Origin: Muriicola marianensis
Lineage (GTDB): Bacteria > Bacteroidota > Bacteroidia > Flavobacteriales > Flavobacteriaceae
Direction of reading: 5' to 3'
DNA: 64,000 nt
Assembly: GCF_014638095.1 (NCBI RefSeq)
Contig: NZ_BMFH01000001.1
Location: forward strand, 496,001-560,000
A program made the translations under genes and the position numbers. Every line of letters begins with the position of its first letter. Position 1 is the stretch's first letter. This document shows positions 16,655 to 24,500 of this stretch, piece after piece. Below the pieces are notes generated by a model. It saw only the letters and a list, made by a program, of their open reading frames with translations, did no database searches and had not been told where the DNA came from.

Positions 16655-17618
16655 GAATCAGCAACTCACTGTCATACCTCAGCATCAGCAGATTTTCCTC
16701 CCAATCTTCAAAATACTCGATCTCCTGATTGAGAATGTATTCCTGTATGGCCCATTTAGGATAGTTTGCCCCTGCAAAATACGATAAGGGATATCCTCCG
16801 CCGAATCTTGCGTTGATCTCTACCCCTTTAATATCGGTGTCTGAACTTTTATGCGCGAAAAATTGTGCCGTCAGGCAACCCCTCGCTCCGGGGATGTGAG
16901 ATAATTTATCTTTCACGAATTGGATTAGATGATTTTTTCTGGTCACACCCTTACTGCTTTCCCCGCTCCGTACTTCCAGCCTGATCCTTGGAACCACACA
17001 TTTCAGTTCGCCTTCCCGTGAATAATAAAGGTCACAGGTATATTCTTCATAGTCTTGAGGGGAAATATATTCGAAGAATGCGAGTCGGGTGTCCTTTAAA
17101 AAATGTTCACAAAGAAAGGCCGGCTCCTTCACTACATAGTTATCCTTAGACGCGCTTCCATCTATGGGTTTTACATACAAAGGAAACTGATACGCGTCCT
17201 TGGTATAGATCTTTGGCGCATCGATACCCATCTCATCAAAGAAATTCGTAGTTACGATCTTACTGTCAAATATCTCAATGAGTTTCTGATCCGAAATAAG
17301 AATGTGAATACCCGCTTGTTGAAACACTTGTATATGCCTAGATAAAACCAGTAATTCAGGATCCAGCGTTGGGATCAATAATCCAATCTCATGTTCTTCA
17401 CAAAGGTTGATTAAATAGGGAATAAAGTTTTTTTCCGTAATTCGTGGCGTTTGAAAAAAATCATTCGCCATCATGGATCCGGCAGAGAGCCCTGGATTAG
17501 AATCGGTAGCGAAAACCTTGGAGCCGGGTATCAATGCCTTTAATTCGAGCTCAAATGCCTTGATAAGGGTCACACGTCTCCCGGCAGAAGTAATTAATAT
17601 ATTAGTTTTGGTTGGCAC
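16641..17618 (-). CDS. ATP-grasp enzyme (carbamoyl-phosphate-synthase-like)
   Basis: This 325-residue protein begins with a nucleotide-binding-like pre-ATP-grasp domain (NILITSAGRRVTLIKAFE). ATP-grasp signatures follow: FPLYVKPIDGSASKDNYVV for phosphate binding and GVEINARFGGGYPLS with the metal-binding Glu and Asn. Such enzymes join a carboxylate to an amine through an acyl phosphate, and relatives in polysaccharide loci amidate sugars or add amino acids. It belongs to a minus-strand unit: GT (18654), GT2 (17633), ATP-grasp, HAD. Confidence 0.88.
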   Translation of the reverse strand: MPTKTNILITSAGRRVTLIKAFELELKALIPGSKVFATDSNPGLSAGSMMANDFFQTPRITEKNFIPYLINLCEEHEIGLLIPTLDPELLVLSRHIQVFQQAGIHILISDQKLIEIFDSKIVTTNFFDEMGIDAPKIYTKDAYQFPLYVKPIDGSASKDNYVVKEPAFLCEHFLKDTRLAFFEYISPQDYEEYTCDLYYSREGELKCVVPRIRLEVRSGESSKGVTRKNHLIQFVKDKLSHIPGARGCLTAQFFAHKSSDTDIKGVEINARFGGGYPLSYFAGANYPKWAIQEYILNQEIEYFEDWEENLLMLRYDSELLIHEFK

Positions 17619-17632
17619 AGTATTTTTTCTGG

Positions 17633-18652
17633 TCAGAAATTGAATCTCATGGACAGGCTTCGATATCCATAAAATACTAGACGTAAAAGATATTTATTAT
17701 TGATTACAGGAACAAGGATTTTATAACTCAAAGCGGGGTAATCTTCACTGATAAAATTACGCAAGGGGTAGGCATCATACGCTTTTAATCGGTTCAAAAT
17801 AGAAATAATCTCGTCATAGCTCATTTTAGATCTGAGGGCCCGGATAATTAAAAAGAATGAAAGAGACTCCTGTCTGATTTTTAATCTTTCAATGGTTTCT
17901 GCAGAACATGACCTGGCGAGATTTCCCAGAATTTCTGTGTGATAGACCGAAACCGCATGGACATTATCATGAATGACCTTGAGGTAGTGCTTTGTTTCTC
18001 TGTTGGTCATCGCTGAAAAGGGAACCCTCACATGGCGGTGAACATCTAAATTCGTTTTTAAAATTCGCTTAGCCTTTAAAAGGATCTGCGCTGTAAGAAT
18101 GGCGTCTTCCATCCACCGCCCTTCAATAAATCGAAGATCATTCCTGATTAGGAAATCCTTTTGTACCAGATACCACCAAATCTCATTTTTGAATTTGTAC
18201 TTGGAGATATAGGTGTCTCCATCGATTATCTCCTCGTTTTTTACCTGCTCCCCGGAAATTTGAGAAGCTGACAGGTCATATTCCTTAACAGACTTTGAAG
18301 AAAACGTTAAAACTTCAGGACGGTTCTCCTGCAATAACAGGAGCAGCATGCGTAAAGTTCCATCTGCAATATAATCATCGGGGTCTAGGAAATAGACATA
18401 GGCTCCTTTAGCCAGACTTAGCCCTCTGTTTCTTGTTGCTCCCACTCCCATGTTGGGGTGCTGGTAATAACTCACAAAAGAATGTGCCTGCTCATATTGT
18501 TTGCAAAGTTCACCACTGGTATCAGTAGATCCATCGTTTAACAGGATAACTTCCCACTCCTCGTCTGATAAATTCTGCGCTGACAAACTACCCATGCAGT
18601 ATGGCAGGTAGTTGGCCGAGTTATATATGGGAATAACCACGCTAAGAATCAT
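17633..18652 (-). CDS. Glycosyltransferase family 2
   Basis: This is a 339-residue GT-A fold inverting glycosyltransferase acting on the cytoplasmic face. The N-terminus SVVIPIYNSANYLPYCMGSL and LNDGSTDTS bind nucleotide sugar, and the DxD-type motif is FLDPDDY near residue 93. The acceptor-side region has WWYLVQKDFLIRNDLRFIEG and WMEDAIL. It resembles the GT2 at 29925, which shares the WWYL...EG..MED layout. It overlaps nothing and lies 1 bp from the upstream GT at 18654 and 14 bp from the ATP-grasp gene. Donor and acceptor are unknown. Confidence 0.92.
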   Translation of the reverse strand: MILSVVIPIYNSANYLPYCMGSLSAQNLSDEEWEVILLNDGSTDTSGELCKQYEQAHSFVSYYQHPNMGVGATRNRGLSLAKGAYVYFLDPDDYIADGTLRMLLLLLQENRPEVLTFSSKSVKEYDLSASQISGEQVKNEEIIDGDTYISKYKFKNEIWWYLVQKDFLIRNDLRFIEGRWMEDAILTAQILLKAKRILKTNLDVHRHVRVPFSAMTNRETKHYLKVIHDNVHAVSVYHTEILGNLARSCSAETIERLKIRQESLSFFLIIRALRSKMSYDEIISILNRLKAYDAYPLRNFISEDYPALSYKILVPVINNKYLLRLVFYGYRSLSMRFNF

Positions 18653-18653
18653 A

Positions 18654-19451
18654 CTAAGTCCTGTTTATTTTATACAGACCGTAATTCTTTCGGAAGGATC
18701 TTGTCAGCAACCTGGGGCGATATTTACGCAATTTCCTGATCAAGCTCTTAAAGTATTCTTTGCTGAACATTCTGTACTTGGCATTGTAAGCTTTTGCTTG
18801 TTGAACGGTCATCAAATGGTTTTCCCCGTTACCTATACTGTATACAACCGCAGGATAAGGAAATGGAAGCAGGTCTGCCTGATCCGTAATCCTTATTTTC
18901 TCATGATGGTAGTACTTCAATGGTTCTTCACTGATGAAGGCTTTGAGATACCGGGGTTTTACAATAATACTGCTCCCGCATAGGGTATGGAAATTTTGCA
19001 GATTTTGAAAAGCAATATTAGCAGATTCCCGGTAAATGTACCCCTGTTTCATATACCATCCGGGGACGTCCCGTCCGGAATTCAAGGTTCGTTCTACCAG
19101 ATTTTTGTGAACACAATCATCAGAGTCCAGTACCATCACATATTCCGGATCAAATTTCATTGCGACTGAAAGTCCTTCGAGTATTTTTCGGGCCTTATCA
19201 TCTTCGCGGGTTCTGTTTTTCTCCTCCGCAGATAATCCATCTAGAACGGGTGATGGAAAGGACACCTGATGAAATATGAGTTTGTCACTACTGTAATCCA
19301 GTGTAGGAATCTCATGGCATGAAATAATTACCTTGAAATTGGGATTGGTCTGTCCTACCACAGATCGCAGTGTTCTTTCCAAAAGTTTGGAGAACAGGGC
19401 CCAATCATTAGAAACTACTGAGCTTTTTACGGGGATTACAAATACAAACAT
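18654..19451 (-). CDS. GT-A type glycosyltransferase
   Basis: This 265-residue protein starts MFVFVIPVKSSVVSNDWALF, continues LRSVVGQTNPNFKVIISCH and has a DxD-like VLDSDDCVHKNL near residue 103. The layout is that of family-2-like transferases acting on surface glycans. The C-terminus is basic (KSLIRKLRKYRPRLLTRSFRK), fitting membrane-surface association. It heads the four-gene minus-strand unit down to the HAD gene. Confidence 0.82.
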   Translation of the reverse strand: MFVFVIPVKSSVVSNDWALFSKLLERTLRSVVGQTNPNFKVIISCHEIPTLDYSSDKLIFHQVSFPSPVLDGLSAEEKNRTREDDKARKILEGLSVAMKFDPEYVMVLDSDDCVHKNLVERTLNSGRDVPGWYMKQGYIYRESANIAFQNLQNFHTLCGSSIIVKPRYLKAFISEEPLKYYHHEKIRITDQADLLPFPYPAVVYSIGNGENHLMTVQQAKAYNAKYRMFSKEYFKSLIRKLRKYRPRLLTRSFRKNYGLYKINRT

Positions 19452-19551
19452 GAGCTATTTTAGCGCTTAAATATTTTATGTAGTTAAGATCATTGATTAG
19501 CCATACGTTGTAAGAAATAATTCTGCAGGTTGGGTACCACAATAATAAAGA

Positions 19552-19577
19552 AAAACCATCAGTCACCTGATGGTTTT
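19552..19577 (-). terminator. Terminator after the DUF4870 gene
   Basis: A perfect 11-bp stem (AAAACCATCAG / CTGATGGTTTT) has a 4-nt loop, with T-rich sequence following on the minus strand. It lies 20 bp past the stop. Confidence 0.88.
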
Positions 19578-19596
19578 CGAACGAACTATGCTACTT

Positions 19597-19956
19597 CTAG
19601 ATAAATCTAATCGTCATGAAATAACTAGGCCCTTCCCCATTGCTCGCCCTGACCGCATTGACGATGGGCAGCACGAAACCTAATATGATCACGCCGATAA
19701 TTCCGAGGATGCCAAGGCCCAGGAGCAGGATGGCGGGGATGCTCAGGATAAAATACAGGATAAGGCTCAGTTGAAAATTGATGATCGCCTTCCCGTGCTC
19801 ATCCATGCCCACCACTCTGTCTTTTGAAGTTAGCCATATAATGAGAGGTACGATGAGTCCCCCAAACCCAATGATATAGGATAACAACTGCGTTAGGTGG
19901 GTCACAACCAGCAATTGCCGGTCTTCCCTTAATGTAGTAGTGTTGATGACTTCCAT
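19597..19956 (-). CDS. DUF4870 membrane protein
   Basis: This is a small inner-membrane protein of 119 residues. A soluble N-terminus (EVINTTTLREDRQLLVVTHL) is followed by three hydrophobic segments: SYIIGFGGLIVPLIIWL, then the conserved DEHGKAIINFQLSLILYFI, then IGVIILGFVLPIVNAVRAS. The HGK-NFQ-S motif and the final NA-RA-NG pattern are characteristic of DUF4870. The function is unknown. It is a single-gene unit divergent from mnmE. Confidence 0.93.
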   Translation of the reverse strand: MEVINTTTLREDRQLLVVTHLTQLLSYIIGFGGLIVPLIIWLTSKDRVVGMDEHGKAIINFQLSLILYFILSIPAILLLGLGILGIIGVIILGFVLPIVNAVRASNGEGPSYFMTIRFI

Positions 19957-20046
19957 GACTGTTGAATTGATGATTATATTTTATATGTCTGATTTTCTTT
20001 GAATTTGTTACATCTCTTATATTCCGGATACAACCCTCCTTTTCCC

Positions 20047-20054
20047 TATTTTTG
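20047..20054 (+). promoter_or_regulatory. Possible mnmE -7 box
   Basis: TATTTTTG matches TAnnTTTG exactly, 13 bp before the GTG start. No TTG lies at the expected distance, so this is tentative. Confidence 0.35.
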
Positions 20055-20067
20055 CAAAAATTTCTCC

Positions 20068-21465
20068 GTGATCACACAGGATACCATAGTAGCACTAGCC
20101 ACGGCCCCGGGAATGGGAGCCATCGCCGTGATTCGGGTATCCGGCCCGGAGGCTATTTTGAGAACCTCTGAAGTCTTTACGACCATAAGTGGTAAATCCC
20201 TGGAAAAAGCTTCAAGTCATACAGTACACCTGGGGTATATTAAAGATGGAGAACGGACGATAGATCAGGCTCTGGTCACCGTATTCAAGGGGCCCAATTC
20301 CTATACCGGTGAGAACGTGACAGAAATCTCATGCCACGGTTCCCCCTATATTCAGCAGGAGATCATTCAGTTGTTCCTAAGAAAAGGATGCCGAATGGCA
20401 GAAGCAGGTGAGTTCACTCTCCGTGCTTTCCTGAACGGCAAACTCGATCTGAGTCAGGCCGAGGCTGTGGCCGATCTGATCGCTTCTGAAAATTCGGCTT
20501 CCCACCAATTGGCTATGCAGCAGATGAGGGGTGGATTCAGCGATGAAATTTCCAAACTGAGGCAGGAACTCCTCAATTTTGCTTCTCTAATAGAACTGGA
20601 GCTCGACTTCTCAGAAGAGGATGTGGAGTTTGCAGATAAGAAGCAGTTCTCAGATTTACTGGATCGGATCCAATCGGTCTTTAAAAACCTCACCGATTCC
20701 TTTGCCCTTGGCAATGTGATCAAAACGGGAATCCCCATTGCCATCGTGGGAGAACCCAATGTAGGTAAATCGACCCTTCTTAACGCCCTTTTAAATGAGG
20801 AAAGGGCCATCGTGAGTCCTATCCCCGGAACCACCCGGGACACGATCGAAGACGAACTCGTGATCGGGGGCATCGGCTTTCGTTTCATAGATACGGCAGG
20901 AATCAGGGATACGGAGGACGTGGTAGAGTCTATTGGGATCCGAAAAACCCATGAGAAAATTGGAAAAGCCCGACTTGTCATCTATTTGGTCGATGCGGAA
21001 GAATTGCTCTCCTACCCTTCCAGAAAAGAAGAAATCCAGCAACAATTTACCCGACTTCGCGAACAGTATCCCTCAAAAGAATTATTGCTCGTTATCAATA
21101 AGGTGGATGCGCTCAATGAACCATCCTATTCAGAAATTGAGAAAAGTTTTCCTGAGGCCATGATGATCTCGGCAAAGGAAAACAAGGGTCTGGACGCCCT
21201 GAAAGACCAATTTCTGAGTTTGGTCAATACCGGGGCCCTCGCCTCGGGAGACACCATCATCTCCAATTCCCGTCACTTCAACGCCCTGGTCAAGGCCACC
21301 GAGGAGATCGCTAAGGTAAAGGAAGGCCTGGAGGCCGGTCTTTCAGGCGATCTGCTAGCCGTGGATATCCGACAGGCCCTATATCATCTAGGGGAGATCA
21401 CCGGGGAGATCACTACAGACGATTTATTGGGAAATATTTTTGCCAACTTCTGCATCGGGAAGTAG
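20068..21465 (+). CDS. mnmE: tRNA modification GTPase MnmE
   Basis: With MnmG, this enzyme installs the carboxymethylaminomethyl group on U34 of tRNAs. I start at the GTG encoding MITQDTIVALATAPGMGA (465 residues); the 23 codons upstream in frame are not conserved. The N-terminal tetrahydrofolate-binding domain reaches GFSDEISKLRQELL. The inserted G domain has G1 GEPNVGKST near residue 228, G3 DTAGIRDT and G4 NKVD. The C-terminal helical domain ends with the conserved FCIGK, whose cysteine is part of the active site in the family. Confidence 0.96.
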   Translation: MITQDTIVALATAPGMGAIAVIRVSGPEAILRTSEVFTTISGKSLEKASSHTVHLGYIKDGERTIDQALVTVFKGPNSYTGENVTEISCHGSPYIQQEIIQLFLRKGCRMAEAGEFTLRAFLNGKLDLSQAEAVADLIASENSASHQLAMQQMRGGFSDEISKLRQELLNFASLIELELDFSEEDVEFADKKQFSDLLDRIQSVFKNLTDSFALGNVIKTGIPIAIVGEPNVGKSTLLNALLNEERAIVSPIPGTTRDTIEDELVIGGIGFRFIDTAGIRDTEDVVESIGIRKTHEKIGKARLVIYLVDAEELLSYPSRKEEIQQQFTRLREQYPSKELLLVINKVDALNEPSYSEIEKSFPEAMMISAKENKGLDALKDQFLSLVNTGALASGDTIISNSRHFNALVKATEEIAKVKEGLEAGLSGDLLAVDIRQALYHLGEITGEITTDDLLGNIFANFCIGK

Positions 21466-21590
21466 GTAGTTTTGGTGTAATAAATCGACCTTCTTTTCGT
21501 TCTAACCGTGTATTTTATCGATTATTTCTCACGTTTTGTCGATGTATAATCTGACAAAGCGAAGAAGATCGGACCAAACCAAACTTAACC

Positions 21591-24500
21591 ATGCTTATAA
21601 AAATACACCGGATCTGCCTTTTGGCATTCCTTTTTATCTCTGTTTATGGATCTGCGCAGGTACAGGTCACCGCCACAGCAGGAACGGCAAGTGGGAACTA
21701 CCCTACCCTGAAATCTGCCTTCGACCAGATCAACAACGGTAACCACCGAGGGGATATCACCATTGAAATTACATCAGACCTCATCGAAACAAGCACGGCC
21801 ACGCTTGACCACAGCGGATCGGGGCCCAGTAATTATTCAAGCATTCTAATCACTCCCTCCGGAGGTGCGACCAGGACCATTTCCGGGAATCTAGGGTCCA
21901 GCGGACTCATACACTTCAACGGGGCAGATAATGTGACCATTGATGGACTGAAAGCATCCGGCAATGCCCTAACCTTTAGAAACGACAATACGGGTGCCCC
22001 CACTATTCGTTTCTCCAGTACCAACAATGCCACCCAGGATAATATTATAGAAAACTGTACTGTTTTGGGTTCAAATACTTCCTCAAGCTCCGGAGTTATA
22101 CAACTTCAATGGGCTAATTCCAACCAGATAATCAACAACGAGATAGGACCATCAGGATCCAACTACCCTACCAACCTCATTTATGCCGGTTATTACTATT
22201 ACGGGGACAGTGACAACAATACAATCTCAGGCAATCATCTGTTCGACTACGGAAATCCCAATTCAACTCAGGCCGCCGCGGTATATGCCCAATATGCTAT
22301 ACATTGGTCCATCACGGACAACCGGATCTACCAGTCAACTCCCAAATCTTTCACTAATACCAATTTCAGGTTGTATTATGGGATCTATCTACGGGACGGG
22401 TCAGGACATCAGGTAAATAATAATATTATTGGATATGCTGACGCAAGTGCCAACGGCACCACAGATCTCAACTTCACGGGAGCCAATTCTTCTGTTGACA
22501 TTTACCCTATCTTCCTGACCTCAGATGGTACCGACCCATCGACCATTGATGGAAATACCATATCCGGCTTTGCGGTCAATGGCAGTACAGAACATATCAA
22601 CATCTATCCTATTTTTTATGAAGGTACCTACGGATCATCATACACGACGCTCCGGACCGCCTCTATCGCTAACAATATCATTGGCTCTGCCACCAACCCG
22701 AACGCTATAACATTGAGCACCACGGGATATATGAGGATCCGGGGGATCATGCTTGGAAATCCCGGCAGTTCCCTGAACTACCTGTACGATGTGGATATTA
22801 CGGGGAATTCCATTGGAGGAATCAGCATCCCCACTACTGCCAGTCCGCTTGGGTATTTCAACGGTATCAGCACCAAGGGGTACCAGGGATCCACCGTGAC
22901 CGTTAGCGGAAACACCATAGGATTTCCGGGAGCACCGGTGGAAATTGGGGATACCCCTACAGCCAATCAATTCAGCTATTCCGGGATCTATGTAGCCTAT
23001 ATGGGGTACGAACACGTGACCATTGACCAAAACCTGGTACAAAACCTGAGATCGTATTCCACGACCTACGATTCTAACGGGATCGAACTGTTCAAATACA
23101 ACCCCTCTAATGCCTATACCATTACGGGCAATACCATCCGCGACCTGCAAGGTGAGGACGACCTGTCCGGGATAAGGTCGCAATACAACCCTTCTGGTAG
23201 TCTGTATTCAGGCAACACTGTTTATAATTTATCTTCTACCAAAAACGCCTACGGCCTATACCTGGGAGAAAAAAATTCCATAATCGAGAATAACATGGTC
23301 CACAGCCTGGTTACAACCAGTGGAACGGGGGCCGTCGCCGGGATCTATATGCGGTCTTACCAGTCGCCCGTAAATACCGTGAAAAATAATATTGTCAGTC
23401 TTGGGCAGGACGTGAACGGAACGCCATTAGAGAACGTCAATATTTATGGGATCTTTGATAATACCAACGGGGCGAGCAGCGATTACTATTTCAATACGGT
23501 TTCCATCCACGGGTCCGGGAGTACCGGCAACCTGAATTCCTACGCCTTTTACCGCCTTTACAGCAACTACAACTCCGTGGTAAAGAACAACATCTTTGCC
23601 AATTACAGGACCAACAACGGGGGAAGCGGCAAGCATTACGCTATCCGTTTGAGAAACAACATGTCCATGACTTTGGACCACAACCGATATCACGCAGCGA
23701 GCCCGGATGGCGTTTTAGCGGATTTCAACGGAACAGACCGGGCTACCCTGGCCGACTGGCAGGGGTCCACCGGACAGGACTCGAACAGCTCGGAAGGAGA
23801 CCCTCAATTTGTTGAGGAGACCAGTATCGATCCTTTTGATTACTTCCCGGGAAGTGTTCAAGCGGGTGAGACCATAGCGGGTATATCCACTGACTTTAAA
23901 GGGGCTCTTAGAAATGATCCTCCTTCGGTGGGCGCAATCGAAGGACTGTATACGATAAACTCGACTATCACGGTAACTCCGGATACTTTGCCGGCAGATG
24001 GAAGCAGCACGGCTTTGGTACTTGTCCAGCTTATCGATGAAAACAACACTCCCCTGGCCACAGGAGGAGCGGTTGTGGATGTCACAGCTTCTCTGGGGAC
24101 GCTCTCACCGGTTACTGATAACGGAGATGGCACCTATACGGCGACCCTTACGAGTCCGCTTACCACAGGGACTGCCACTCTTACCTTTACCGTCAATGGT
24201 TTTAAGGGAATGAACTCAGCATCCGCCACATTCACTGCAGGGTCCCCTGATACCGTTACTTCGACAATTACCGCAACCCCAATAAGCGTTCCGGCTGACG
24301 GACTTAGCACCTCAAGTATTTTGGTACAGCTATTTGACAGCAACAGCAATCCCATAACCTCAGGAGGGGAAACCGTGGTGGTCTCTTCTACCCTTGGGAC
24401 CGTGAGCGCTGTGACCGACTTGGGCGATGGATCCTATTCGGCTGTTTTGACGAGCGATACCGTCGCTGGAATTGCAGAAGTATCATTCACTATAAATGGC

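Noticed and set aside
20047-20067. Longer MnmE start at the upstream TTG (19999)
   Set aside because: The extra 23 residues are not conserved in MnmE and the GTG at 20068 yields the usual N-terminus.
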